Shown: positions 37,238-46,341 of the stretch, piece by piece
Numbering within the stretch: the stretch's first letter is position 1
Layout: each line of letters begins with the position of its first letter
Origin: Flaviflagellibacter deserti
GTDB lineage: Bacteria > Pseudomonadota > Alphaproteobacteria > Rhizobiales > Methylopilaceae
DNA length: 64,000 nt
NCBI RefSeq assembly: GCF_042652085.1
Contig: NZ_JBHSJF010000008.1
Coordinates: forward strand, 372,001-436,000
Direction of reading: 5' to 3'
Notes under the pieces: generated by a model
Seen by the model: only the letters and a program-made list of their open reading frames with translations
What the model was told of the DNA's origin: nothing
Databases searched by the model: none
Program-made: the position numbers and the translations under genes

Positions 37238-37767
37238 GGCTTCGGTTCCTCGCCGCCTTCGTCGTCGAAGATGCCGGCCGGGGGTTCGGCGACGACGCGG
37301 CCGGCCTTCACGTCTACGGTCGGCACGAAGGTGCGGGTGAAGGGAAGGTGGACCGAGGGCAGGTTGTCCCGGGATATCTCAAGCACGTCGCCCGCGCCGA
37401 AATCCTCGACCGCGATGATCTTGCCGAGCACGGTGCCCGAGGAATCCTCGACCCGGAGCCCGATCAGGTCGGACTGGTAGAATTCGTCCTCCTCCGTGTC
37501 CGGCAGCCGGTCGCGGGGAACGAAGAGGCGGGTATGGGTGAGGGAGGCCGCGACATCGCGGTCAGTGATGCCCTCGAACCGCGCGATCACCATGTCGCCC
37601 TGGAGCCGGGCGGCCGCGATCTTGAACACCCGCGATCCGTCCTCAGTCTCCAGCGGTCCGTAGTCCTTCATCGCGAGCGGGTCGTCGGTGAAGGGCTTCA
37701 CGCGAAGCTCCCCCCGCACGCCATGAGGCGCGCCGATCACGCCAATCAGGATGCGGGCGGGAGGCAT
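37234..37767 (-). CDS. rimM: Ribosome maturation factor RimM
   Basis: A 177-aa 16S rRNA-processing factor for 30S head assembly that binds S19. It has the N-terminal RimM domain (IGVIGAPHGVRGELRVKPFTDDP) and a PRC-barrel (DLIGLRVEDSSGTVLGKIIAVEDFGAGDVLEI). It has 4-nt coupling with trmD and is separated from rpsP by a palindromic repeat. Confidence 0.96.
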   Translation of the reverse strand: MPPARILIGVIGAPHGVRGELRVKPFTDDPLAMKDYGPLETEDGSRVFKIAAARLQGDMVIARFEGITDRDVAASLTHTRLFVPRDRLPDTEEDEFYQSDLIGLRVEDSSGTVLGKIIAVEDFGAGDVLEISRDNLPSVHLPFTRTFVPTVDVKAGRVVAEPPAGIFDDEGGEEPKP

Positions 37768-37778
37768 GGAGGTCTCGT

Positions 37779-37897
37779 ATCCCGGACAAGCTCCGCTAAG
37801 CGGAGCGCCGATCCGGGATCCATAACCCCGGTATCGGCAAGAGAAGCAAGGCCGTGGTTATGGGTTCCGGACAGACGCTGCGCGTCTTCCGGAACAC
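37779..37897. repeat. Palindromic repeat, CCGGGATCCATA/TTCCGGAACACG family
   Basis: TCCCGGACAAGC...CCGGGATCCATA at one end and GGTTCCGGACAGACG...CGTCTTCCGGAACACG at the other form two hairpins. It is homologous to the outer part of 11771-11907. It sits inside an operon, between rpsP and rimM, where it would fold in the mRNA. Confidence 0.75.
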
Positions 37898-37904
37898 GCA
37901 CAAA

Positions 37905-38360
37905 TCACTCCTGCTCGGCGGGAGCGGCTTCCGCGGCGGCCGGCTCTTCAGCCGGAGCCTCTTCGACCGGAGCGTTCTTGGCGGCTTCTGCCTCGGCCTT
38001 CGCGGCGGCGGCAGCAGCGGCCTTGTCTTCCTCGGCAGCCTTGATGGCGTCGAGACGCTCCTGAGCCTTCTTGCCCGGCAGAGCCTTGGTCGGGTTGCTG
38101 CGGGCCGGACGGGTGGCAACGCCCTTGTCGGCGAGGAAGCGGAGCACGCGGTCGGTCGGGGTCGCGCCCTTCTTGATCCATTCCTGCGCCTTCTCGACGT
38201 CGAGCTCGACGCGCTCGGCATCCTTGCCCAGCATCGGGTTATAGGTGCCGATCTTGTCGATGAACCGGCCGTCGCGCGGGGAGCGCGAGTCGGCGATGAC
38301 GATGCGGTAGAACGGACGCTTCTTGGCGCCGCCACGGGCGAGACGGATCTTCAGGGACAT
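37905..38360 (-). CDS. rpsP: Small ribosomal subunit protein S16 with long acidic Ala-rich tail
   Basis: The conserved S16 domain covers the first 80-85 residues (MSLKIRLARGGAKKRPFYRI, RFIDKIGTYNPM). A tail of about 65 residues follows, rich in Ala, Glu and Pro (AAEAAKNAPVEEAPAEEPAA), giving 151 aa in total against about 82 in E. coli. Extended S16 tails are seen in other alphaproteobacteria. The tail is probably disordered and solvent-exposed. Confidence 0.96.
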   Translation of the reverse strand: MSLKIRLARGGAKKRPFYRIVIADSRSPRDGRFIDKIGTYNPMLGKDAERVELDVEKAQEWIKKGATPTDRVLRFLADKGVATRPARSNPTKALPGKKAQERLDAIKAAEEDKAAAAAAAKAEAEAAKNAPVEEAPAEEPAAAEAAPAEQE

Positions 38361-38401
38361 TCACTTCACTCCATTCGAATTGTTGGCCGCTTGGGCCGGG
38401 A

Positions 38402-39943
38402 TCACTTCTTTTTTCCAAAACCGGGGAAGCCGCCGAGGCCCGGCAGCTTGGGTCCGAGGCCGGGAACTCCGCCGGGCGCACCCGGGAAATTCGGCGGCAG
38501 GCCGGGCATTCCACCCGGCGGCAATTGAGGCGGCGCGCCCTTGGCGAGCTGCTTCAGCGCATTGGGATCCATGCCCGGCGGCATCCCGCCAGGCGGCATT
38601 CCCATTCCGAGCTTGCTGGCGAGGCCGGCGAGACCGCCGCGTCCGCCCTTGCCCATCATCTTCATCATGTCGGCCATCTGCCGGTGCATCTTGAGCAGCC
38701 GGTTGATGTCCTCGACCTTCGTCCCGGAGCCTGCCGCGATGCGCTTCTTGCGGGAGTTCTTGAGGATGTCGGGGTTCTTGCGCTCGGCGGCGGTCATCGA
38801 GCCGATGATCGCGGTCTGGCGCTTGAGGATGCGGTCGTCGAGATTGGCGTTCTCGAGCTGGGCCTTCATCTTGCCCATGCCGGGCAGCAGGCCCATCACG
38901 CCGGACATTCCGCCCATGCGCTGCATCTGCTGGAGCTGGTCACGCAAATCGTTCAGGTCGAACTGACCCTTGCGCATCCGCTCGGCGGCCTTGGCGGCCT
39001 TTTCGGCGTCGATCTCGGCGGCGGCCTTCTCGACCAGAGAGACGATGTCGCCCATGCCGAGGATGCGGCCGGCGATGCGCTCGGGATCGAAATCCTCCAG
39101 CGCGTCCATCTTCTCACCGACGCCGATCAGCTTGATCGGCTTGCCGGTGACGGCGCGCATCGACAGCGCCGCGCCGCCACGGCCATCGCCGTCGACACGG
39201 GTCAGCACGATGCCGGTGATGCCGAGCGCGCCGTCGAAGGCGCGGGCGGTGTTGACCGCGTCCTGGCCGGTCAGCGCGTCGGCGACGAGAATGACCTCGT
39301 GCGGCTTGGCGACCCGCTTCACCTCGGCCGCTTCCGCCATCAGGCTCTCGTCGACCGTGGTGCGGCCGGCGGTGTCGAGCATCACGACATCGTAGCCGCC
39401 GAGACGGCCCGCCTGCATCGCGCGTTCGGCGATCTGCACCGCCGACTGGCCGGCGACGATCGGCAGCGTCGCGACGCCGACCTGCTGGCCCAGCACCGCG
39501 AGCTGTTCCATCGCGGCCGGGCGGCGGGTGTCGAGCGAGGCCATCAGGACCTTGCGCTTGTCGCGGTCCTGCAGGCGCTTGGCGATCTTCGCCGTCGAGG
39601 TCGTCTTGCCCGAGCCCTGCAGGCCGACCATCAGGATCGGCACCGGCGCGGCGGCGGCGAGCGAGATCGGCTGCGCATCGGAGCCAAGGGTCGCGACAAG
39701 TTCGTCATGGACGATCTTGATGACCATCTGACCCGGCTTGACCGTCTTCAGCAGTTCGGCGCCGACGGCGCGTTCGCGCACCCTGTCGGTGAAGCTGCGG
39801 ACGACATCGAGCGCGACGTCCGCCTCCAGCAGCGCACGCCGCACTTCGCGCATGGCTTCGCCGACGTCGCTCTCAGAGAGGGCGCCGCGACCGCGAAGCT
39901 TGTCGAATATGCCGCCGAGGCGGTCCTGAAGCGTGTCGAACAC
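38402..39943 (-). CDS. ffh: Signal recognition particle protein Ffh (SRP54)
   Basis: A 513-aa GTPase that binds signal peptides and 4.5S RNA. The N domain is followed by the G domain (GLQGSGKTTSTAKIAKRL, DTRRPAAMEQL, DTAGRTTVDE, TRVDGDGRGGAAL). The M domain (from about 300) has Met-rich helices, and the C-terminus is a Gly/Met/Pro-rich tail (GMPPGGMPPGMDPN). Its receptor FtsY is at 44439. Confidence 0.98.
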   Translation of the reverse strand: MFDTLQDRLGGIFDKLRGRGALSESDVGEAMREVRRALLEADVALDVVRSFTDRVRERAVGAELLKTVKPGQMVIKIVHDELVATLGSDAQPISLAAAAPVPILMVGLQGSGKTTSTAKIAKRLQDRDKRKVLMASLDTRRPAAMEQLAVLGQQVGVATLPIVAGQSAVQIAERAMQAGRLGGYDVVMLDTAGRTTVDESLMAEAAEVKRVAKPHEVILVADALTGQDAVNTARAFDGALGITGIVLTRVDGDGRGGAALSMRAVTGKPIKLIGVGEKMDALEDFDPERIAGRILGMGDIVSLVEKAAAEIDAEKAAKAAERMRKGQFDLNDLRDQLQQMQRMGGMSGVMGLLPGMGKMKAQLENANLDDRILKRQTAIIGSMTAAERKNPDILKNSRKKRIAAGSGTKVEDINRLLKMHRQMADMMKMMGKGGRGGLAGLASKLGMGMPPGGMPPGMDPNALKQLAKGAPPQLPPGGMPGLPPNFPGAPGGVPGLGPKLPGLGGFPGFGKKK

Positions 39944-39948
39944 TCGAC

Positions 39949-40149
39949 CTAGCCTTTGTTTCTCTCTGCGAGAGCCGTCTCGAAATGCGAGACGGCGCTC
40001 TCAAACTTGTCGCGGCATCCTGTATTGCAGAAGCCGACGACCTCACCCTTGTAGACGGTCAGCGAGTCTTCCGAGATCGGCTTCCCCGACCACGGGCAGG
40101 TCTCGTTGACCGCGTCCTCGATCCTCAATCCGGCATTGGCTACGCTCAT
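39949..40149 (-). CDS. Small YHS/TRASH-like metal-binding protein
   Basis: A 66-aa product starting MSVANAGLRIEDAVNETCPW (start 40149; a longer frame reaches 40188 without support). CPWSGKPISEDSL and VVGFCNTGCRDKFESAVSHF give three to four Cys in the YHS-domain pattern, consistent with metal binding. Such proteins are often annotated as glutathione S-transferase by error. It is five bases upstream of ffh and is the first gene of that operon. Confidence 0.8.
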   Translation of the reverse strand: MSVANAGLRIEDAVNETCPWSGKPISEDSLTVYKGEVVGFCNTGCRDKFESAVSHFETALAERNKG

Positions 40150-40283
40150 TGCTCGCCTCCGAAATCGGCATCTGACCATCCAACGCAAAACGCGCCCGAG
40201 GGCGCATCGCGCTGTCGGGCGTTGACCTCCAGCCTCATGGGCCGGTCGGTGGCTCAGGCGTTGGACGCGTGAGAACAGCGAGG

Positions 40284-40312
40284 CGAATACGCGCGCAGTG
40301 TGGCGGAGTCAA
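40284..40312 (-). promoter_or_regulatory. Sigma-70-like promoter of the YHS-ffh-rpsP-rimM-trmD-rplS operon
   Basis: On the minus strand TTGACT (40312-40307), 17 nt, TATTCG (40289-40284), about 135 nt before the first gene. Both boxes are close to consensus. It lies in the 370-nt stretch 40150-40519 that holds no gene. Confidence 0.5.
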
Positions 40313-40334
40313 GGAAATGGGTGTTGGAGAGCGT

Positions 40335-40485
40335 TCCCCCGACCGCGCACGGCAAAGCCGTGTCGCGTGATCCGGGGCCCAGCGTATAGGCGCGCCGCAG
40401 GCGCTCTTTAGCTAAGGAGCTTCGCGAGTATGCGCTGGGTCCCGGTTCTCGGGATGCGCTTCGCGCACACGGACCGGGAGACGCT
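40335..40485. repeat. Palindromic intergenic element with CCCAGCGTATA/TATGCGCTGGG arms
   Basis: A long inverted repeat pairs GGGCCCAGCGTATAGGCGC with GTATGCGCTGGGTCCC, around an inner GAGCGCC/GCTAAGGAGC-like core. Short hairpins flank it (GCACGGCAAAGCCGTG; GATGCGCTTCGCGCAC). It resembles the 11771 and 37779 elements in layout but the arm sequence differs. It lies between the ffh operon promoter and the alpha/beta hydrolase. Confidence 0.65.
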
Positions 40486-40519
40486 TGCCGCCTGCTCCTC
40501 GCGGTGCCAAAACCCCGCA

Positions 40520-41233
40520 ATGTTCGATCCTTCCCTCGCCGGCCGCCTCACCTTCCAGCATCAGGCGCCGACCAAGCCGCCGCTTCCGCCGGGGCAGCAC
40601 AATCTCGGCCTGTTCGAGCCGCGCGACTACGTCCTCGTCGTCCCGGAAGGGATCGACGCGACCGGGCCGACCCCGCTGATGATCATGTTCCACGGCGGCG
40701 GCGGCAGCGCCGAGAAGATCATGCCGGTCATGAAGACCCACGCGGAGAACAACAAGTTCCTCCTGCTCGTGCCGCAATCCTTCATGCCGACCTGGGACAT
40801 CGTCATCGCCGGCAACGGCCCCGACCGCGAGCGCCTCGATATCGCGCTGAACGAAGTGGCGTCGCGCTTCGCGCTCGATCCGACCCATTTCGCCTTCGCC
40901 GGTCATTCCGACGGCGGCAGCTATTCGCTGTCGAACGGCCTCTGCAACGGCGATCTCGTCACCCACATCCTCGCCTTCTCGGCCGGGTTCATGACGCCGC
41001 TGCATCAGGAGGGCGCGCCGCACATCTTCATCGCGCACGGCTCGAAGGATGAGCAGACGCCGGTCGAGACGGCGGGCAGGGCGCATGCGACGCGCCTGAA
41101 AAATGCCGGTTATGACGTGACCTATATTGAGTATGATGGTCCCCATAAGTCCCAGCCGCACATCGTCGCCGTGGCCGTGAAGTACTTTCTGAACTATCCG
41201 CCCGCGAACCGGCAGCAGCCGGAAGCGTCGTGA
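40520..41233 (+). CDS. Alpha/beta hydrolase (dienelactone hydrolase/carboxylesterase type)
   Basis: A 237-aa serine hydrolase without signal peptide. The oxyanion-hole strand is LMIMFHGGGGSAEKI (residues 53-67). The nucleophile Ser130 lies in FAGHSDGGSY, Asp177 in HGSKDEQTPV, and the catalytic His is His209 or His214 (GPHKSQPH). The substrate is unknown. The start ATG 40520 is preferred over an in-frame one at 40430 that lies within the repeat. It overlaps the MBL gene by 4 nt (GTGA). Confidence 0.88.
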   Translation: MFDPSLAGRLTFQHQAPTKPPLPPGQHNLGLFEPRDYVLVVPEGIDATGPTPLMIMFHGGGGSAEKIMPVMKTHAENNKFLLLVPQSFMPTWDIVIAGNGPDRERLDIALNEVASRFALDPTHFAFAGHSDGGSYSLSNGLCNGDLVTHILAFSAGFMTPLHQEGAPHIFIAHGSKDEQTPVETAGRAHATRLKNAGYDVTYIEYDGPHKSQPHIVAVAVKYFLNYPPANRQQPEAS

Positions 41234-42294
41234 ATCGTCGCGCGGTGCTGACCCTTCTCGCCTCCCCCATCCTGGCCCTCACCGCCGGGACCGGCTGGGT
41301 TCGCGGGCAGTCCGGTCGCAATCCCTACTATTCCGGCCCGGTCAGCGATCATTTCGACGGGCAGAGATTCTTCAATCCGAACACAAACGTCGACAAGACC
41401 GCCTCGGAACTTGCTCGTTTCCTGCTCGGCACGCCGCGCGAGGACTGGCCCAAAGCCTGGCCAAGCCCGTTCCCGCAGGACAAGCCGCCGGCCGAAGTCC
41501 GTGACGGCGTCCGCGTCACCCTGATCGGCCATGCCAGCTATTTGATCCAGACCGGCGGCGTGAACATTCTGTGCGACCCGATCTTCTCCGAGCGCGCCTC
41601 GCCCTTCACCTTCGCCGGACCAAAGCGCGTCAACGCGCCGGGCATCGCCTTCGCCGACCTGCCGAAGATCCACGCGGTCCTGGTCAGCCATAACCATTAC
41701 GATCACATGGACACCGCGACCCTCGCCCGGCTCGTGAGGCGCGACAATCCGCGGGTCATCGCGCCGCTTGGCAACGACACGATCCTGAAGGCTGCTATCC
41801 CGAACATCTCGGTCGAAGCCCATGATTGGGGCGACCGCGTCGAATTCGCGCCCGGCGTCGTGGTCACGCTCGTCGCCACCGCCCACTGGTCCGCCCGCGG
41901 TCTCGGCGACCGTCGCAAGGCGCTCTGGGCGAGCTTCGTCATCGAGACGCCGAAGGGCCGCATCTATCATGTCGGCGACACCGGCTATGCCGAGGATGCG
42001 AACTTCACCGCGCACGGCAAGACATATGGTCCGTTCCGCCTCGCGCTTCTGCCGATCGGCGCCTACGAGCCGCGCTGGTTCATGCAGACCAACCACATGA
42101 ATCCCGAGGAAGCGGTGATGGCGTTCCAGCGCCTCGGCGCCGAACAGGCCATCGGCCACCATTGGGGCACCTTCCGCCTGACCGCCGAGGCGGTCGACGC
42201 GCCGGAGAAGGCCCTTGCCGATGCGCGCGCCAAATACGGTCTCGCGGAAACGCAATTCCAGGCCTTCCGCCCCGGTCAGGTGCTGGAAATCTAG
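41230..42294 (+). CDS. Exported metallo-beta-lactamase-fold hydrolase (UlaG/NAPE-PLD-like)
   Basis: A 354-aa MBL-fold protein. The N-terminus is a signal-like segment (MNRRAVLTLLASPILALTAG). The metal site motif is VSHNHYDHMD, followed by TAHWSARGL, HVGDTGYAED and a terminal HHWGTFRL. Sequence flavour is closest to NAPE-phospholipase D-like MBL proteins (FTFAGPKRVNAPGIAFADLP). Substrates of bacterial members are mostly unknown. The start is GTG, coupled to the hydrolase stop. Confidence 0.87.
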   Translation: MNRRAVLTLLASPILALTAGTGWVRGQSGRNPYYSGPVSDHFDGQRFFNPNTNVDKTASELARFLLGTPREDWPKAWPSPFPQDKPPAEVRDGVRVTLIGHASYLIQTGGVNILCDPIFSERASPFTFAGPKRVNAPGIAFADLPKIHAVLVSHNHYDHMDTATLARLVRRDNPRVIAPLGNDTILKAAIPNISVEAHDWGDRVEFAPGVVVTLVATAHWSARGLGDRRKALWASFVIETPKGRIYHVGDTGYAEDANFTAHGKTYGPFRLALLPIGAYEPRWFMQTNHMNPEEAVMAFQRLGAEQAIGHHWGTFRLTAEAVDAPEKALADARAKYGLAETQFQAFRPGQVLEI

Positions 42295-42328
42295 CTTCCC
42301 TTCACCGGTTCGCCATATAAGCCTCCTG

Positions 42329-43195
42329 ATGAGCGCGCTCGCGAACCATGCTTTTGTGAAGATGAACGGACTCGGCAACGAGATTCTGGTCGTCGATCTG
42401 CGCGACGGCGCGGCCGCTCCCACGGGCGAGGAAGCCCGCGCCATCCACGAATCCGGGCTCCGCTTCGACCAGTTGATGACGATCGAGCCCGCGCGCACCG
42501 CCGATATCGCGACGCGCATCTACAATAATGACGGCTCGCTCTCCTCGGCCTGCGGCAACGGCACCCGCTGCATCGCCTGGCTGGTCATGCAGGAGACGGG
42601 AAAGAACCGCCTCGTCATCAATTCCGACGCCGGCCCGCTGATCGCGACCGCCGGCGCCGCGCCACAGACGATCACCGTCGATATGGGCGTGCCGCGCTTC
42701 GGCTGGAACGAGATTCCGCTGGCTGAGGAGTTCCGCGACACCCGGGCGATCGAGCTCCAGATCGGCCCGATCGACGCGCCGGTCCTCCATTCGCCCTCGG
42801 TCGCCAATGTCGGCAACCCGCATGCGATCTTCTGGGTCGACGATGTCGAGGTCTACGATCTCGGCCGCTTCGGGCCGCTGCTCGAAAACCATCCGATCTT
42901 CCCCGAGCGCGCCAATATCTCGCTCGCCCATGTCACCGCGCCCGACGCGCTGACGCTGAAGGTGTGGGAGCGCGGCGCGGGCCTGACGCGCGCTTGCGGC
43001 ACCGCCGCCTGCGCCGCCGCCGTTTCGGCTGCCCGCACCCGCCGCACCGATCGCTCCGTTACGGTCACGCTTCCCGGTGGTCCGCTGCACATCCTCTGGC
43101 GCGAGGAGGACGACCACATCCTGATGACCGGACCGGTCGAGACCGAATTCGAGGGGCGGTTCGATCCCGCGATCTTCGCCGGTAGCGCTGCGTGA
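42329..43195 (+). CDS. dapF: Diaminopimelate epimerase
   Basis: A 288-aa PLP-independent epimerase converting LL- to meso-diaminopimelate for peptidoglycan and lysine. The start is ATG 42329 (MSALANHAFVKMNGLGNEIL). The two catalytic cysteines are Cys75 in SSACGNGTRC and the one in LTRACGTAACAAA. It overlaps mtaB by 4 nt (GTGA), starting the dapF-mtaB-ftsY-ispZ unit. Confidence 0.97.
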   Translation: MSALANHAFVKMNGLGNEILVVDLRDGAAAPTGEEARAIHESGLRFDQLMTIEPARTADIATRIYNNDGSLSSACGNGTRCIAWLVMQETGKNRLVINSDAGPLIATAGAAPQTITVDMGVPRFGWNEIPLAEEFRDTRAIELQIGPIDAPVLHSPSVANVGNPHAIFWVDDVEVYDLGRFGPLLENHPIFPERANISLAHVTAPDALTLKVWERGAGLTRACGTAACAAAVSAARTRRTDRSVTVTLPGGPLHILWREEDDHILMTGPVETEFEGRFDPAIFAGSAA

Positions 43196-44439
43196 GCGTC
43201 GAGGTCGTCACGTTCGGTTGCCGCCTCAACGCCAATGAGAGCGAGGCGATCCGCCTCGCCGCCATCGCCGCCGGTCGCGAGAATCTGATCGTCGTCAACA
43301 CCTGCGCGGTGACGGCCGAGGCGACCGCCCAGGCCCGCCAGACCATCCGCAAGCTCCGCCGCCTCAACCCGCAATCCGACATCGTCGTCACCGGCTGCGC
43401 GGCGCAGGTAGAACCGGAAATGTTCGCCGCGATGGGCGAGGTCACGCAGGTCGTCGGCAACGGCGCCAAGACCCGCACCGAGACCTGGACCCCGAGCTTC
43501 GGGATGGAATCGAGCGAACGGGTCAAGGTCGACGACATCATGTCGGTGCGCGAGACCGCTCTGCATCTGATCGACGGCATGGAGGGCCTCGCGCGCGCCT
43601 TCGTGCAGGTCCAGAACGGCTGCGATCACCGCTGCACCTTCTGCATCATCCCATTCGGCCGCGGTCCCTCGCGCTCGGTGCCGATGGGCGCCGTGGTCGA
43701 TCAGGTCAGGCGCCTCGTCGACAAGGGTTGCCGCGAGATCGTCCTCACCGGCGTCGACCTCACCAGCTACGGCCCCGATCTGCCGGGTGGACCGACGCTC
43801 GGCAAGCTCGTTCGCACCATCCTGAAAGCGGTCCCCGATCTGCCGCGCCTGCGCATCTCGTCCATCGACGCTGTCGAGGCCGACGACGACCTCCTGATCG
43901 CCATCGCCGAGGAAGAGCGGCTGATGCCGCACCTGCATATCTCGTTGCAAGCGGGCGACGATCTCATCCTCAAGCGCATGAAGCGCCGGCACCTGCGCGC
44001 CGATGCCATTCGTTTTTGTAATGACATTAGACACACCCGCCCCGATGTCGTCTTCGGCGCGGATTTCATCACCGGCTTCCCGACGGAAACCGAAACCCAG
44101 TTCCGAAATACCCAGACGCTCGTCGCCGAATGCGGGTTGACGCATCTCCACGTCTTCCCGTTCTCGCCGCGACCCGGAACGCCGGCCGCGCGCATGCCGC
44201 AGATCCCGCGAGAGATCGCCAAGGAGCGGGCAGCCCGCCTGCGCGCGACTGGACAGGACGCGCTGCACCGCCACCTTTCCGGAGAGATCGGCCGCCGCCG
44301 GTCGATCCTGGTCGAAAATCCTGCGACCGGCCGCACGGAGGGCTTCGCGCTGGTGAAGCTTGCACGCCCGGCCGAGACGGGCAGTGTGGTTCCGGTCACC
44401 ATCGCCGGGCATGACGGCGCGAGACTGCTGGCAGCATAA
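43192..44439 (+). CDS. mtaB: tRNA (N6-L-threonylcarbamoyladenosine(37)-C2)-methylthiotransferase
   Basis: A 415-aa radical-SAM methylthiotransferase acting on t6A37 of tRNA. N-terminal cluster cysteines lie in TFGCRLNANESE, VNTCAVTAEA and VTGCAAQVEP. The radical-SAM motif is CDHRCTFCIIPFGRGPSRS, and a TRAM-like domain ends the protein. MtaB rather than MiaB is favoured by CRLNANESEA and the short N-terminus. It starts with GTG and shares one base with the ftsY ATG (TAATG). Confidence 0.95.
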   Translation: MSVEVVTFGCRLNANESEAIRLAAIAAGRENLIVVNTCAVTAEATAQARQTIRKLRRLNPQSDIVVTGCAAQVEPEMFAAMGEVTQVVGNGAKTRTETWTPSFGMESSERVKVDDIMSVRETALHLIDGMEGLARAFVQVQNGCDHRCTFCIIPFGRGPSRSVPMGAVVDQVRRLVDKGCREIVLTGVDLTSYGPDLPGGPTLGKLVRTILKAVPDLPRLRISSIDAVEADDDLLIAIAEEERLMPHLHISLQAGDDLILKRMKRRHLRADAIRFCNDIRHTRPDVVFGADFITGFPTETETQFRNTQTLVAECGLTHLHVFPFSPRPGTPAARMPQIPREIAKERAARLRATGQDALHRHLSGEIGRRRSILVENPATGRTEGFALVKLARPAETGSVVPVTIAGHDGARLLAA

Positions 44440-45641
44440 TGGCAGAAGAAAAGAAACCCGGCCTGTTCGGTCGTCTGTTCGGCAGCAAGCCCGCGCTCCA
44501 GCCCGAGCCGGATGTGCCTCGGCCTGAACCCGACATACCGGCACCCAGGCCCGATGAGCCGGAAATACCCGAGCCGGATTTTCCGACGCCGGATCCCGAC
44601 ATACCCGAACCCGGGCCGGAAGAGCCTGAACCCGAACCGGAGACGCCGGACGAGCCGCTGATCATGCGGCCTGCCATGGACGACGCTGATGCGCTTGCGC
44701 CAGAGGTCGAGGCGCCGCGCGACGGGCCGAGCTGGTTCACCCGTCTCCGCGAAGGCCTCGCGCGCACGTCCGGTCGCCTCGGCTCCGGCATCGCCGACCT
44801 GTTTACCAAAGCCAAGTTCGACGCCGCGACCCTCGATGAGCTCGAAGACCTGCTGATCCAGGCCGATCTCGGCGTCGACACCGCCCAGCGCATCACTCAG
44901 GAAGTCGGCCGCCAGCGCCACGAGCGCGGACTCGATGCGGCAGGCGTTCGTGGAGTGGTCGCGACCGAGGTCGAAAAGGCGCTCGCCGACGTCGCGAAGC
45001 CGCTCGTCGTCGACAATGCGCCGAAGCCCTTCGTCATCCTCATGGTCGGCGTCAACGGCTCTGGCAAGACGACGACCATCGGCAAGCTCGCCCAGAAATT
45101 CCGCTCCGAAGGAAAGTCCGTCTGGCTCGCCGCCGGCGATACCTTCCGCGCGGCGGCCGTCGAGCAATTGGCGGTCTGGGCCGGCCGCATCGGCGTGCCG
45201 ATCGTCAAGAAGGACATCGGCGCGGACGCGTCGGGCCTCGCCTTCGAGGCGTTGGAAAAAGCCAAGGCCGCGAATGCCGACGTGCTGATGATCGACACCG
45301 CCGGCCGCCTGCAGAACCGCTCCGAACTGATGCAGGAGCTGGAGAAGATCGCCCGCGTCATCAAGAAGCTCGACGCGGACGCACCGCACGCGGTCCTGCT
45401 CGTCCTCGACGCGACCGTCGGCCAGAACGCGCTCGGCCAGGTCGAGGCGTTCCAGAAGACGGCGGGCGTCACCGGGCTCGTGATGACCAAGCTCGACGGC
45501 ACGGCGCGTGGCGGCATCCTCGTCGCAGTGGCCGAGAAGTTCGGCCTGCCGATCCATTTCATCGGCGTCGGCGAAGGGGTCGTCGATCTCGAACCCTTCG
45601 ACGCTCGCGATTTTGCCCGCGCACTCGTGGGCCTGGATTAG
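44439..45641 (+). CDS. ftsY: Signal recognition particle receptor FtsY
   Basis: A 400-aa SRP receptor GTPase. Residues 1-95 are a Pro/Glu/Asp-rich acidic segment with PEPD repeats, typical of the membrane-interacting A domain. The NG domain follows: VGVNGSGKTTTIGKLAQKF (P-loop), DTFRAAAVEQL, DTAGRLQNRSELM and MTKLDGTARGGILVAVA. The PEPD tract is long. It pairs with Ffh at 38402. Confidence 0.98.
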   Translation: MAEEKKPGLFGRLFGSKPALQPEPDVPRPEPDIPAPRPDEPEIPEPDFPTPDPDIPEPGPEEPEPEPETPDEPLIMRPAMDDADALAPEVEAPRDGPSWFTRLREGLARTSGRLGSGIADLFTKAKFDAATLDELEDLLIQADLGVDTAQRITQEVGRQRHERGLDAAGVRGVVATEVEKALADVAKPLVVDNAPKPFVILMVGVNGSGKTTTIGKLAQKFRSEGKSVWLAAGDTFRAAAVEQLAVWAGRIGVPIVKKDIGADASGLAFEALEKAKAANADVLMIDTAGRLQNRSELMQELEKIARVIKKLDADAPHAVLLVLDATVGQNALGQVEAFQKTAGVTGLVMTKLDGTARGGILVAVAEKFGLPIHFIGVGEGVVDLEPFDARDFARALVGLD

Positions 45642-45644
45642 AAA

Positions 45645-46238
45645 ATGACCATCAAGACCACAGCCGACGATACTTCGAAGAAACTCAATCCGCTGCTGAA
45701 GCTTGCATTGGAGCTCGGCCCGCTCGGCATCTTCTTCGTTTCGAATTCGAAAGCCGGCGTGTTCTGGGCGACCGGCCTGTTCATGGTCGCAACCGTTGTC
45801 TCGCTGGTCGCGTCATGGCTTCTGATCCGCCGCGTGCCGATCATGCCGCTCGTCACCGGCGTCGTCGTGCTGATCTTCGGTGGGCTGACGCTCTACCTGC
45901 AGGACGAGCACTTCATCAAGCTGAAGCCGACCATCGTGAACCTGCTCTTCGCCGGCACGCTGCTCGGTGGGCTGTTCTTCAGAAAGTCGTTTCTGGAGAT
46001 CGTCTTCGATTCGGCGTTCGACCTGACCGATGAGGGATGGATGAAGCTCACCTTCCGCTGGGGCCTGTTCTTCCTGTTCCTCGCCGTCCTGAACGAGGTC
46101 GTCTGGCGAAATTTCTCGACCGACTTCTGGGTGGCATTCAAGGTCTGGGGCGTCTTCCCGCTGACCTTCCTGTTCGCGCTCTGCCAGTTCCCGCTGATCC
46201 AGCGCTACGACGCGGCAAAGGTCGACGCGGCCTCCTGA
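45645..46238 (+). CDS. ispZ: Inner membrane-spanning septation protein A (IspZ/YciB family)
   Basis: A 197-aa membrane protein with five to six helices. LLKLALELGPLGIFFVSNSK, KPTIVNLLFAGTLLGGLFF, LTDEGWMKLTFRWGLFFLFL and LNEVVWRNFSTDFWVAFKVW are conserved family stretches. It is implicated in cell envelope and septation. It begins 3 nt after ftsY. ftsY-ispZ adjacency is typical of Hyphomicrobiales. Confidence 0.96.
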   Translation: MTIKTTADDTSKKLNPLLKLALELGPLGIFFVSNSKAGVFWATGLFMVATVVSLVASWLLIRRVPIMPLVTGVVVLIFGGLTLYLQDEHFIKLKPTIVNLLFAGTLLGGLFFRKSFLEIVFDSAFDLTDEGWMKLTFRWGLFFLFLAVLNEVVWRNFSTDFWVAFKVWGVFPLTFLFALCQFPLIQRYDAAKVDAAS

Positions 46239-46325
46239 GCCGTCGTCCTCCGGCTCGACCGGAGGACCCATCGAGACTTCGCCGTATGGCATGGGATCTC
46301 CGGTCAAGCCGGAGGATGACGACCC
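46239..46325. repeat. Double hairpin repeat, CCTCCGG/CCGGAGG family
   Basis: GTCGTCCTCCGGCTCGACCG GAGGAC and ATCTCCGGTCAAGCCGGAGGATGACG form two hairpins facing across CATCGAGACTTCGCCGTATGG. It lies between convergent ispZ and the cyclic-nucleotide protein. It is homologous to 32614-32694. Confidence 0.75.
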
Positions 46326-46341
46326 GATCTAATTGCCCCCA

